From positions 1 through 45,810 of the forward strand of contig CALCBD010000002.1 in NCBI GenBank assembly GCA_937897985.1: a stretch of DNA of 45,810 bases. Direction: 5' to 3'. The stretch is from an uncultured Paludibacter sp. Lineage in GTDB: Bacteria > Bacteroidota > Bacteroidia > Bacteroidales > Paludibacteraceae. Under the pieces are notes generated by a model. It was not told the DNA's origin. It saw nothing but the letters and a program-made list of their open reading frames with translations, and did not search any database. This document shows, one piece after another, positions 5,786-14,895 of the stretch. The translations under genes and the position numbers were made by a program. The stretch's first letter is position 1. Every line of letters starts with the position of its first letter.

Positions 5786-6094
5786 TTTGCCATAAAATTA
5801 CATTATCTAATTTAAAAAACAAAAATTAATGTAATTATTTTTAAAACATGTTGTGAAAACATTTAAGGCGGGGCAACTCGCCTTTTTGTTAAATACCTCT
5901 TTTGTTGTAGAATATCTCCAATGGAATTTGTATGAATTTTCGGTAATGCTGTAAATAATACATTTTTATTGTCACAGTTTAATCTTTCCAATTATTCCAA
6001 ATGATTCATTTTTCCGTTAAAAAAAACAAAGCTGATAAAACAAACCAGTCTGATTCAGCGTTCAATAAACAATTATAAAATTATAAAATTAAAA
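5786..6094. other. intergenic region with inverted repeat and terminator-like hairpin
   Basis: No gene is visible. A 10-bp inverted repeat AATTACATTA/TAATGTAATT (5796-5805 and 5827-5836) is followed by a hairpin AAGGCG/CGCCTT with T residues after it (5865-5887), which looks like a terminator in plus orientation. What transcript it would end, if not tracrRNA read-through, is unclear. Confidence 0.5.
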
Positions 6095-6727
6095 ATGACT
6101 TTAACAGATCATCTCAATAAACGGTATGCCAGTAAATTAATGAACGGCACATCTTTCGACGAACAAAAATTTCAGAATATACTCGAAGCCATCCGACTGG
6201 CTCCAACTTCGTACGGACTTCAACCTTTTTCGGTAATAGTGATTAAAAAGCAGGAAATAAAGGACCTGATTTTTGAAAAAGCAGCTCAGGGGCAACCGCA
6301 AATACCGACTTGTTCTCATTTGCTTTTGTTTGCTGCCAATCGCCGGCTGACCTCAGAAATGCTGGATGATTACCTGAGTCTGATTAAAAATACGCGCGAT
6401 TTACCTGCAGAAAAACTGGCTTCTTTCCGCACGCATATTGATAAATTGCTGCTCCGATCGGATGAGGCAAATTTTGACTGGGCTTCGCATCAGGCTTATA
6501 TTGCCCTGGGATTTGGTTTGGTGGCTGCTGCTGTCGAAATGGTTGATTCTGTGCCGATTGAAGGTTTCGACAAGAAGATACTTGACGAATTATTGCAGCT
6601 CGGTTCAAAAAATCTCGGGTCGGTTTGTATGCTTGCCCTGGGTAACCGTGATGAGGAAAAAGACTATAATGCCAAATTGCCTAAAGTGAGGAAATCGAAG
6701 GAAAATATGTTCTTCGAATTGGATTAA
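6095..6727 (+). CDS. nitroreductase family NAD(P)H oxidoreductase
   Basis: A 210-residue FMN-dependent nitroreductase of the NfsB/NfnB type, predicted cytosolic, reducing nitro groups or quinones with NAD(P)H. It starts MTLTDHLNKRYASKLMNG, the usual N-terminal RxS-type FMN phosphate contact region, and continues AIRLAPTSYGLQPFSVIVI, the conserved APTSxxxQPW-like block (about 34-50). ASHQAYIALGFGLVAAA (about 130-146) is the second conserved helix, and LGSKNLGSVCMLALGNRDEE the C-terminal FMN region. Length is normal. It is alone on the plus strand, facing the minus-strand operon, and separated from the CRISPR region by about 310 non-coding bases. The physiological substrate cannot be told from sequence. 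Confidence 0.9.
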   Translation: MTLTDHLNKRYASKLMNGTSFDEQKFQNILEAIRLAPTSYGLQPFSVIVIKKQEIKDLIFEKAAQGQPQIPTCSHLLLFAANRRLTSEMLDDYLSLIKNTRDLPAEKLASFRTHIDKLLLRSDEANFDWASHQAYIALGFGLVAAAVEMVDSVPIEGFDKKILDELLQLGSKNLGSVCMLALGNRDEEKDYNAKLPKVRKSKENMFFELD

Positions 6728-6734
6728 ATCAAAT

Positions 6735-6825
6735 CGACTGTTTCCGAAGTGCTATCACGGGCAAAAGGTTCAATGAATGACAGGATTCATTTCTGTTAAG
6801 CTTATGAGCACTCCGAAAACAGTCG
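6735..6825 (-). terminator. long hairpin at the end of the minus-strand operon
   Basis: Arms of 19 bases (6735-6753 and 6807-6825) pair almost fully. The two non-Watson-Crick positions become G-U wobbles only in a minus-strand RNA, so the structure most likely forms in the 3' end of the operon that stops at 6849. The T run is weak, so this may be an RNA-stability element as much as a terminator. Confidence 0.55.
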
Positions 6826-6848
6826 TCATTATTCTTAGATACTGAAAA

Positions 6849-7358
6849 TCAGTTTTTTGGCAGCTTTTTGCCGCCATTTGCAATCAGAAAATCCACATTT
6901 TTAGCAATTGCTTTGGCGGTAACTGTGGCACCTGTATAAGCGTCGAGCTGAACGTCGGCAGCCTCGGCCAGTTTTTTACCATTCCACAAGTTGAAAAATC
7001 CCTTTTTTTCTAATTTCTTTACATAACCCAAAGTTTCCCAGTTGGTAAGCAGGGCCGTTTTCTGTATTACGAATTTTTTATCGGTGATAATCATTATGGG
7101 TGTGGTGTTGTTGTAACCGATTACATCCTTGCAATAAGCAGTACTGGTCATTGCAAATCCGAGCACTTTACCCTGATTGTCTAAAATTTTAAACCAAAAA
7201 TCATTTATTTTATCTACTTTCAGCGCATCGGGAAAAATGCTCTGGACAACATCTTTGTTCGAAACTTCGTGAAGCACAGGTACCGGTTTCTTTTTTGGTC
7301 CTTCCTGTGCACAAACAGCTGTACAGCTGATTAAAATGAACAACAAAATTTTTTTCAT
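6849..7358 (-). CDS. exported FMN-binding domain protein
   Basis: A 169-residue protein with signal peptide MKKILLFILISCTAVCAQ and an FMN-binding domain of the NqrC/RnfG type. The motif DAYTGATVTA near residues 139-148 matches the flavinylation consensus D-x-x-(S/T)-G-A-T-x-T, so FMN is probably attached covalently to the last Thr (about 147) by an ApbE transferase. I chose the ATG at 7358 because the signal peptide begins there; an upstream ATG at 7391 would overlap the preceding gene. It follows the S46 peptidase gene by 22 bases and is the last gene of the operon. The role is probably extracytoplasmic electron transfer. Its link to the proteases is unknown. Confidence 0.85.
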   Translation of the reverse strand: MKKILLFILISCTAVCAQEGPKKKPVPVLHEVSNKDVVQSIFPDALKVDKINDFWFKILDNQGKVLGFAMTSTAYCKDVIGYNNTTPIMIITDKKFVIQKTALLTNWETLGYVKKLEKKGFFNLWNGKKLAEAADVQLDAYTGATVTAKAIAKNVDFLIANGGKKLPKN

Positions 7359-7380
7359 TACTTTAATACAAATCATTTTT

Positions 7381-9567
7381 TTATTTAACAATAACTAATT
7401 CATTAATAAGTTCTTTCGATGGAGAGTATTTTTCGAGTATAAACAATATATAACGCATATCCACGGCTATACTCCGGCTCAAATCAGGTTGATACTTGTA
7501 ATCGGAAGCAACGCCTTCGGCAATTCTGTCGAAATTCAAACCGATTAATTGTCCCTTTGCGTTCAATACCGGACTACCCGAACTCCCGCTTGTAGTTTGG
7601 CAATCGGTGAGAAAACATACCGGTAAAGTTCCGTTCGAAACGTATTTTCCATAATCTTTGCCTGCATATAATTCCCTTATTTTTTTCGGAATATAATAGT
7701 CCGGATTGTCGGAGTTACGTCGGTTTTTTTCGAAAAGTCCATCGATGGTTGTGAAATATTTATACTCCATGCCGTTGGCAGGTGTGCAACCCGCAATGTT
7801 GCCATAGCTCACACGCTGAGTACGGTTAGCATCAGGCGGAAGTAGCTTTCCGTTGTTTTTTTCGGATATGGCCTGCATATATACCTCATATAAATCCGAT
7901 TGTTTTGTGTTTAGTTTTTTCATTTGATTCAGTACACGTTCGGTATACACTTTATAGTAGCTGATGGCTATTTTGTAAACCGGGTCGGATGTCAGCCGGG
8001 TGATGGTACTGCTGTCCACTTTCTGAAGTAAGCTTTTAATTTTTACCGAATCGGTAAGGATGGAGTTTTTATAAGCTGACTGTGAAAAATTTTCGACGTC
8101 GCCGTCAAACTGTTGGAGTGCATCGGCCATAGCCTGAGAAATAAATTTTTTGTCGACATTTTGCAAATACATATAAAACATATCGCGGAACATCTGACGG
8201 TCAAGTTCATAATTCCAGTCTTTGAAAAACAGGTCGACTACCGGTAACAATCTTTCTACCTCACCCTGAACCGCTTTGACATTGACTTTTTTACGACTGA
8301 ACATTTGCACTAATTTTTCGAATTTACCGGCAAAAGGAACAACATCGGCACCACTTATTCCGGCTTCATTGAAATATATATCTGCTACTTTGTATGGAAT
8401 CAGTTCATCGTAAACTTTTCGCTGGTCGTCCATAATGGAGCCGTATTTCGCTTTGCGTTGTACGTCGGCACTGATCCATTCATTCAGTTCTTTTTCTTCA
8501 GCAATTTTCTGCTCTGTCAGTTGCATCGATTTGAGTCCGTCGAGTTCGCCCTTCCAGCGCAGATAGTTATTGGCAATGCTGTTGACACGTGCTGTATAAC
8601 GGAATTTTGTTTCGGGATTTGATTCTATGGTTTGATTGATCAAACGGAGTTTTGTACCTCTGATTTTAGTACGGGCAGGTAACTCGGTTTTTTCCATAAA
8701 ATCGATGGCAAATGATGGAATATAGAGTTTTGAGCGGGCAGGAAAACCCATTGTCATTACAAAATCATTTTCTTTAATACCACCGGTGTTAATTTTCAGA
8801 AACGGATTGTTTTGCAATGCTACATTTTCCTTATTATAGCTGGCCGACTCATTGTTTCTGTTGACATAAACCCGCAAAAGGGCAAAATCGGAAGTATGCC
8901 GGGGCCATGTCCAGTTATCGGCATCGCCTGCAAATTTTGCCAGCGCCATCGGCGGGGCAGCTACCATGCGGACATCTTTGTAGATTTTATAAATGCTTAA
9001 AATATACTGATTTCCTCCCATGAATGAGGTGATACGTCCTTCTGTTTTTGTGCCTTTAGTGTAATTTTTTACTATTTTCTGCCCGTTTTTGTTGATTTGT
9101 ACGTCATCTTCGCTACCCGAAAGTGAATCTGTATTTGCCTTTATATCGGCAGTAACATCTATCATTTTAATGAGTTGAATAACCTGCAGACCCCGGCAGT
9201 TGGTTTCATCTTCAGGTTTTACAGCCCAGTAGCCAAACTTCAGAAAGTCGCGGTCGGCACGTGAAAACGATTCGAGGTATCGAATGATGGGATGGTAATT
9301 GGTAAGAATCAAACCCTTGTTCGAAATAAAGCTGCCGGTGCAAAAGGGGTCGAAAGGATAATCCTCGGTGGTCAAACCAACGACAGCATCCTTAAGGCAG
9401 GCTTTGTTGATGTTGTAAATGTCATCAGCAGATAATTTTAAACCTGCTTTTTTCATTTGTTTAATGTTTTGCTCAATGTTTGAGGACAGCCACATCCCTT
9501 CAGCGGCATATATCTGAGCAATGAAAGCGACGGTAAGTAAATTAAAAATTATTATTTTCAGTTTCAT
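7381..9567 (-). CDS. S46 family dipeptidyl peptidase, DPP11-like
   Basis: A 728-residue secreted serine exopeptidase of family S46, which removes dipeptides from the N-terminus of oligopeptides, usually in the periplasm of asaccharolytic or peptide-using Bacteroidota. A signal peptide (1-21) precedes AEGMWLSSNI. The catalytic triad is visible: His92 (LTNYH, where TNHH is usual), Asp227 (NWTWPRHTSDF) and Ser663 (SGSSGSPVLNAKGQ). The residue after GLNFD is Arg681. In characterised enzymes an Arg here is found in DPP11, which prefers Asp/Glu at P1, while DPP7 has Gly; so I infer acidic specificity. The gene lies 8 bases after the metalloprotease stop and 22 bases before the FMN-binding gene, consistent with one operon. 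Confidence 0.92.
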   Translation of the reverse strand: MKLKIIIFNLLTVAFIAQIYAAEGMWLSSNIEQNIKQMKKAGLKLSADDIYNINKACLKDAVVGLTTEDYPFDPFCTGSFISNKGLILTNYHPIIRYLESFSRADRDFLKFGYWAVKPEDETNCRGLQVIQLIKMIDVTADIKANTDSLSGSEDDVQINKNGQKIVKNYTKGTKTEGRITSFMGGNQYILSIYKIYKDVRMVAAPPMALAKFAGDADNWTWPRHTSDFALLRVYVNRNNESASYNKENVALQNNPFLKINTGGIKENDFVMTMGFPARSKLYIPSFAIDFMEKTELPARTKIRGTKLRLINQTIESNPETKFRYTARVNSIANNYLRWKGELDGLKSMQLTEQKIAEEKELNEWISADVQRKAKYGSIMDDQRKVYDELIPYKVADIYFNEAGISGADVVPFAGKFEKLVQMFSRKKVNVKAVQGEVERLLPVVDLFFKDWNYELDRQMFRDMFYMYLQNVDKKFISQAMADALQQFDGDVENFSQSAYKNSILTDSVKIKSLLQKVDSSTITRLTSDPVYKIAISYYKVYTERVLNQMKKLNTKQSDLYEVYMQAISEKNNGKLLPPDANRTQRVSYGNIAGCTPANGMEYKYFTTIDGLFEKNRRNSDNPDYYIPKKIRELYAGKDYGKYVSNGTLPVCFLTDCQTTSGSSGSPVLNAKGQLIGLNFDRIAEGVASDYKYQPDLSRSIAVDMRYILFILEKYSPSKELINELVIVK

Positions 9568-9575
9568 TGTTTTTC

Positions 9576-11984
9576 TTATTTTGTTTTAGAAGTATTATCA
9601 ATCATATTCAGTATCAATGAATAGTGTCCGGCATTCTGGGGTTGAGCCAAAATGAGCCGGCTGACCTGTAATCGTGTAACCCTGAGCTGTTGAGCTGCTA
9701 CCGATGCCCAAACTGTTTCGTTTGCAGATCGTGCATCTGATTTAGAGTTATTTGAAAATAACGGTTGTACCAGTGCACAAAGCCGGTCGGTGTAACATAT
9801 CTGTAAATGACGATCGTAATCCGATAAATGTTGCTTTGCAGTAGTCATCCAAAGCTGATTATCAATATCTTTAAGATATTCGCTGAGTGTATAAGGATTG
9901 CGGGTGTATAAATTTTCATTTTCGACAATGCGGGCAAGAATAAAATTACCAAGCAAATTTCCGATGACAGAGGATTGCCATTTGGTAATGTCTTCTTTCT
10001 CCGAACCTAAAAGATTGGTTATTTCTTTATTGTTCAGCCAGTTGCAATTGGTCATTTCGTTGAAAATGAACTGAATTGTTTCTTTTTGTTTGGCCGGTTC
10101 TATCACCACATTGTTTTCGGGGAACTGACCAAAAACGCCTTTATACTGGTAAACGCCTCCCAGATATGAAAGAGGTAACACTGTGATTCGGAAGTATAAT
10201 TTGGTAAGACCGTCCCATCTTTTTTGTAACAAGTCAGTTTTATCACCTTCCGCCAAAGTCCATTTTATTAAATGATTGGTAATGAATTTAATATTTGAAA
10301 TGCCATATTTTGCTGATTTTACCAAATCGTTACCCAGTGCGTCTGATTGTGCCGAAGGATCAGGGACAATAGCCGAAACAGCTGTCCCTGAATATATGTA
10401 AAACGGGTCTTTTCCTTTTTCGATGAACCATTTATTTAGTGTTGTCAATTCATCTTCGGGTGTTTGAGCATCAAAAATTGGTTGATAACCCCATTGAATT
10501 GAAAAATAATCCTGCAATCCCAGTCGGGGAGGAGTGAGAGCAACCCCCTTTTCTTTATCGCCGGGTTGAGCCACGTAATTATTGCGCGAATAATCCATGA
10601 TACTGGCTGTTGTTCCGTATTTCTGAGTAAAAACAGGCGAACGCAGCGAATCAGTCGGAATAGCATACGAACCACGCATATTGTGTTGTAGTCCGAGTAC
10701 ATGACCCATTTCGTGAGTAATGGCATATCGAATGGCATCTCCCATTATTTCGTCGCTGAGTTCTTTTTTGCGTGCTTCGGGGTCGGCAGCGGCAGTTTGT
10801 ACGAATCGCCAGGTTTGCAGCAGGTCAATCACATTGTGCCAGAACAGGATATCACCCTGAATAATTTCGCCGCTTCGCGGATCAATCCATTGCGGGCCCT
10901 GGGCATTTGCATCAGTTGATGTTACATATCTGAAGCAGTTAAAACGCATGTCATCCGGATCGAAATTTTTACTTCGTGGAAAATCAACAGCTTTAATTAC
11001 ATCTTTAAATCCGATTTTTTCGAATGCAAGATTCCACGTTTCGATGGCTTCGCGCACATAACTGCGCCATTTTGAAGGCAATACCGTATCGACATAGAAA
11101 ACAATCTGTTTCTGAGGAACTACCAATTCGCCACGTTTGTATTTTTCCAGATCTTCAGGTTTTGGCTCAACACGCCAGCGATTGATGATTTTTACCGAAC
11201 TGTATGGTTTGCCGGTTTCGAAAATCCTGCGGTTTTCGGCACTGTAACCGATGCGTTCGTCGCTGTACCTCACCCGGTAAGGAGTCTTGCTCAGCAATAA
11301 AAATGAATAGTCAATGGTTATGCAGAAAGGTTCTTTGCCACCACTGTAATTGTAAAAAGATTTAATTTCGACATTCCGTGGAAAAGCTTTCATTTCGAGA
11401 ATTTGTGATGCTTTGCTGTCTAACCGGCCGGTATTGCCAATTCCGGCCGGAAAAACAAGGTCAAACTCCGACGAAAAAAGTCTGGTAACATCAATCAGTG
11501 ATGCATCATTGGCCGTATTTCGTGCGGCAATATCGAAGGTCATTACTACCGGTACCACGTTATTGTTGGCCAGTGAAACCGCAACCGGATCGTTACTGCC
11601 GGCCGTTGAAGTACCGGTAGGCTGATGCATGAACAGCAGTTTATCTCTTTTCGAAAATGAAATGAGTATCGGATTTGAGCGTCGCTGACCGGCCGAAATC
11701 TTACTGTTGTCGCTGATATTGACTACCCGTGAAGCAATCAGCATATCCCGTCCCAACAAAGAATCGGGAATTTCAAAATAATAATTACCCGCTTTTTTGT
11801 AAACCGTGAACATACCTCCCGAAACTTTTGCACCGCCAACGATCCGGGCATAAGGCGATTTGGACGCCTGGATGGTATCGTTTTGAATATCAGGATTTTC
11901 CTTGGTAATTTTTTTGTCTTCCCTGATAGATGAAAATGCGGTCATCGCAATGAAGGAAAAACAAATTAAAATTTTGTATTTCAT
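9576..11984 (-). CDS. secreted zinc metalloprotease (DUF5117/DUF5118 type)
   Basis: An 802-residue exported metalloprotease. A signal peptide begins at MKYKILICFSFIAMTAFSS. The N-terminal part (about 40-330) fits DUF5118/DUF5117, and the catalytic domain has the extended zinc motif HEMGHVLGLQHN at about residue 424, with the following SIMDYSRNNYV as the Met-turn of a metzincin-like fold. The long C-terminal region is helical and of the family's own type. I chose the ATG at 11984: it starts the signal peptide and sits 13 bases after the upstream stop, while an earlier ATG at 12032 would overlap that gene. Likely substrates are peptides or proteins at the cell surface; the S46 gene next to it suggests sequential digestion. 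Confidence 0.9.
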   Translation of the reverse strand: MKYKILICFSFIAMTAFSSIREDKKITKENPDIQNDTIQASKSPYARIVGGAKVSGGMFTVYKKAGNYYFEIPDSLLGRDMLIASRVVNISDNSKISAGQRRSNPILISFSKRDKLLFMHQPTGTSTAGSNDPVAVSLANNNVVPVVMTFDIAARNTANDASLIDVTRLFSSEFDLVFPAGIGNTGRLDSKASQILEMKAFPRNVEIKSFYNYSGGKEPFCITIDYSFLLLSKTPYRVRYSDERIGYSAENRRIFETGKPYSSVKIINRWRVEPKPEDLEKYKRGELVVPQKQIVFYVDTVLPSKWRSYVREAIETWNLAFEKIGFKDVIKAVDFPRSKNFDPDDMRFNCFRYVTSTDANAQGPQWIDPRSGEIIQGDILFWHNVIDLLQTWRFVQTAAADPEARKKELSDEIMGDAIRYAITHEMGHVLGLQHNMRGSYAIPTDSLRSPVFTQKYGTTASIMDYSRNNYVAQPGDKEKGVALTPPRLGLQDYFSIQWGYQPIFDAQTPEDELTTLNKWFIEKGKDPFYIYSGTAVSAIVPDPSAQSDALGNDLVKSAKYGISNIKFITNHLIKWTLAEGDKTDLLQKRWDGLTKLYFRITVLPLSYLGGVYQYKGVFGQFPENNVVIEPAKQKETIQFIFNEMTNCNWLNNKEITNLLGSEKEDITKWQSSVIGNLLGNFILARIVENENLYTRNPYTLSEYLKDIDNQLWMTTAKQHLSDYDRHLQICYTDRLCALVQPLFSNNSKSDARSANETVWASVAAQQLRVTRLQVSRLILAQPQNAGHYSLILNMIDNTSKTK

Positions 11985-11997
11985 GGGTTTAATATAT

Positions 11998-13599
11998 TTA
12001 TAAAGTGATAATTCCAAAAGAGATACCGGCAATTGTCCATGAACCTATCTGATTTCCCTGTTGTATGCCAAAATATGCTTTAAACAGACCGGTCAGCATA
12101 TTTTTCTTTTGTTTTATTGGAAAACTATAACGTACATCGGCACTTAAATCCTTAACATTTTCTTTGTAAAAGCGCATATCCGGTACTAAAATTTCGTTGG
12201 CAATTTTGTAAGTTGCTACTTCAAAGGTGGATGATCCCAACCCGGGAGTTGTTGTTGCTAATGAATTTAAAGTTAAATTATCAAACATACTTAAAGTAAA
12301 ACCACCTTTAGCATGTAAGTTAACTTTATGTTGATTTTTATTGAAAACACGAACGCTACCATTTAATCCAATTCTTAAACGTTGATTTTCGAAAGCTGAA
12401 TAAGGAAGTTGATATTTATTGCTAAAGCCGTAAAATTGACCATCAATACCACCTGACCACGAATAATCAGTGCCATTATTCAATAGATTTCGTAAATTTA
12501 TATTCAAATCAGCACTATAAGTCGTGGTTGTATATCTTTTTTGATAAACATAAAGTGTATTCCAGCTTTTTGAAACATCATGTTTAACGGTATCTCTTAT
12601 AGTTACAAGTTCCTGTAGAAATTCATTAGCATAGCCGTTTTTATAGCTGCTTTTTAAATCAATATTTAATAATTTTCTGTTAAGAAAAATATTAACTTTT
12701 GAATTTAAACGAATATTCTGAGCTTTGTATTCACCGGGGCTTTCACGTTCAGAACCAAGTACTTCCTGATTGCGTGAACTATATTCAAGTGAAGTCAGCC
12801 AATCGGCTTGATTGTTTTTGAAATTATACTGCAAAGACCCGAAATATTCTTTATTAATAAATTGTCTGTCAAAACCTTTGTATGCATCTTTTACTGCATT
12901 AGCGTTTTCGTTACCCAGAAAAAAGTAATAATTGATGTCAGGATCAGTTTGAACTGTTATAATTGAGGGCATTTTTTCTTTTTCGAAGCGAAAACCTGCT
13001 GTCAATCCAATCAAATTTGAATCATCTATTTTATATACTGTTCCCGGAGCAATTGAATAATCGGCAATAAATGTTCGGGTTCGGGCATCACGTAACCTCG
13101 ACATATCACCGGCAAAGTAGTCAAAACTAATTCCTGTACTCCATTTTTCATTTATTTTCCGACATATTTTTGCATGTAAGTCAAAAGACTGTTGGTCGTA
13201 TCGTCCGGGAATACTGTCGCCAAATAAGTAGGGAGAGCTATTGTAAGTGTTAAAAACATTTGACCAGGTTCTGTTTTCCTCTGTATTCATTTTGAACTCG
13301 AAGCTTCCCCACGACAACCAGTTTTTATTTATTTTATCATATCGTTCTGAAATGAAACGAATTCCTGATTTGCTGTTACCTTCCTGTGCCCGATGGAGAT
13401 CACCACTTTGATTTTCGTAACCCAATTCTGAATTACCGTGTTGATGAAAATTTACAAAGCCTAAACCAGCTGCATTATCAGTATTCAGCCAATTGTTTGT
13501 AAGCTTGTGTATTTCAATTTGTTCTGCACTATAAGTGGTTTGTGCAATTATTGGAATAGATATTATTAACAATATCACTATTATTAGGTGCTTTTGCAT
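11998..13599 (-). CDS. DUF6850 outer-membrane beta-barrel protein
   Basis: A 533-residue protein with a signal peptide (MQKHLIIVILLIISIPIIAQ) and alternating aromatic/polar beta-strands to the end, closing in IGSWTIAGISFGIITL, as in outer-membrane barrels. It matches the DUF6850 family as I remember it (the GLGFVNFHQHGNSELGYENQ opening is typical). Function is unknown. It lies 43 bases after the DUF4876 gene and just before the metalloprotease gene. The repeated pairing of TonB receptor, DUF4876 and DUF6850 in this operon suggests a common surface complex; that is inference. Confidence 0.85.
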   Translation of the reverse strand: MQKHLIIVILLIISIPIIAQTTYSAEQIEIHKLTNNWLNTDNAAGLGFVNFHQHGNSELGYENQSGDLHRAQEGNSKSGIRFISERYDKINKNWLSWGSFEFKMNTEENRTWSNVFNTYNSSPYLFGDSIPGRYDQQSFDLHAKICRKINEKWSTGISFDYFAGDMSRLRDARTRTFIADYSIAPGTVYKIDDSNLIGLTAGFRFEKEKMPSIITVQTDPDINYYFFLGNENANAVKDAYKGFDRQFINKEYFGSLQYNFKNNQADWLTSLEYSSRNQEVLGSERESPGEYKAQNIRLNSKVNIFLNRKLLNIDLKSSYKNGYANEFLQELVTIRDTVKHDVSKSWNTLYVYQKRYTTTTYSADLNINLRNLLNNGTDYSWSGGIDGQFYGFSNKYQLPYSAFENQRLRIGLNGSVRVFNKNQHKVNLHAKGGFTLSMFDNLTLNSLATTTPGLGSSTFEVATYKIANEILVPDMRFYKENVKDLSADVRYSFPIKQKKNMLTGLFKAYFGIQQGNQIGSWTIAGISFGIITL

Positions 13600-13642
13600 A
13601 ATTCTAAATTTGTTTTATATGCTTTTTAATTAACAGAGCTTT

Positions 13643-14875
13643 TTATTGCAATAGTAATGCTTTATCGTATTTTTTCTGAGTGGGGTCAGTTACTGTTGAC
13701 ATATCGTTCAGACTATTATTTGTGTCTGTTAAATAAATTCTGCCATTTGATGTTTTTTTTGTATCAACTTTACGTTCAATACTTTCATGGGAATATCCGG
13801 AGGTGGATGATATTGTTTTAAAGCCGGCATCAATAAAGTTCTGAAATCTTTTTGAATTGACATCAACTCCTGTACTTCTGTAGCTGAGTATTTCAACGCC
13901 ATCAAATACATATTTAGCAGGAATACGTAAGAATTTGTTTCCGGAAGTTTTTCCCGGAGGATAATCCAATGGGTAAGAACTAACATTGTCAGTTGTTTTA
14001 AACATACATATCCCATTTACAGCACCTCTTTGCAGATTTAAATAATTCAAACCCACATAACTTGTATGTATCAATATCATCGGTTCGACAAGCGGATTAT
14101 TAATTGGTTTGGATAAACTGTTTTTAAATTCAAAATCCGCGTTCTGCAGGTTTACTGTTATCGGAGCATTAGCAGTATGGTCAATAGCACTATTACAAGC
14201 AACAATACTTTTACCCGGTAATATCGGAAAATCTGTGCCTTTTCCAGGAAAACGAAAAACCTGTCGTGCATGTATATCAGTTGGATTATCTTTAGCTGCA
14301 AAAGCAATCGGGGAATCACCCTCCACCAATGCTAAATAAATTCCATCTATGTACTGAATTTCATCCGAGTTGTTAAAAATCTCAATGTAAGCATCTGCTG
14401 TATAGCCACTATTGTTGAAATCCCTTGTCCCAGATGCATATACTTTACTAATTAACAAACTTTGCTTTACCGATATTAATGTTTTAAGTGTTATTGTGCT
14501 ATCAGAGAAAATTTTATGTGATGACGTGTTTCCTGATATAAGCGCAGGTTTATTCTCAACCAGTGAATCGCTCATGTTTACATATTCGTCACCGGAAATA
14601 TCCCATGATGTATATATGTCATAAATATCAGGAATTATATTGCTGAATTTTGCAGTTCCGTTTTGATCGGTATTCACGGTATATTTCATTCGCTGACTTC
14701 TTAAAGTAACAGCCTTATTTGCGAAAGCGTAAACATCTCTTATTCCTTCAGGCATTTCAACCCGAACAGAATATTCCGGTACAAGCGAAAGTTCTTGTTG
14801 TTCAACACAACTTGTTATCATTGTTATTGAAAGCACAACTAATAATAAATAAGTCCTATAATTTAGTATTCTCAT
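13643..14875 (-). CDS. DUF4876 lipoprotein
   Basis: A 410-residue lipoprotein; the lipobox is ITSC with acylated Cys23, followed by VEQQELS. The first 110 residues look like a carboxypeptidase-regulatory-like beta-sandwich (YSVRVEMPEGIRDVYAFANK, then a NGTAKFSNIIPDIYDIY turn). The remainder resembles the lamin-tail-like fold of DUF4876 (LISKVYASGTRDFNNSGYTA, DAYIEIFNNSDE). It is 20 bases from the end of the TonB receptor gene, so the two are probably partners: a surface lipoprotein accessory to the receptor in the place SusD holds in sugar systems. It is not a SusD homologue. The ligand is unknown. Confidence 0.85.
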   Translation of the reverse strand: MRILNYRTYLLLVVLSITMITSCVEQQELSLVPEYSVRVEMPEGIRDVYAFANKAVTLRSQRMKYTVNTDQNGTAKFSNIIPDIYDIYTSWDISGDEYVNMSDSLVENKPALISGNTSSHKIFSDSTITLKTLISVKQSLLISKVYASGTRDFNNSGYTADAYIEIFNNSDEIQYIDGIYLALVEGDSPIAFAAKDNPTDIHARQVFRFPGKGTDFPILPGKSIVACNSAIDHTANAPITVNLQNADFEFKNSLSKPINNPLVEPMILIHTSYVGLNYLNLQRGAVNGICMFKTTDNVSSYPLDYPPGKTSGNKFLRIPAKYVFDGVEILSYRSTGVDVNSKRFQNFIDAGFKTISSTSGYSHESIERKVDTKKTSNGRIYLTDTNNSLNDMSTVTDPTQKKYDKALLLQ

Positions 14876-14895
14876 ATTGCTTAAATATTTGTAAA

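Noticed and set aside
7359..7391. Upstream start for the FMN-binding protein
   Set aside because: It would overlap the S46 gene's end and place extra residues ahead of a clear signal peptide.
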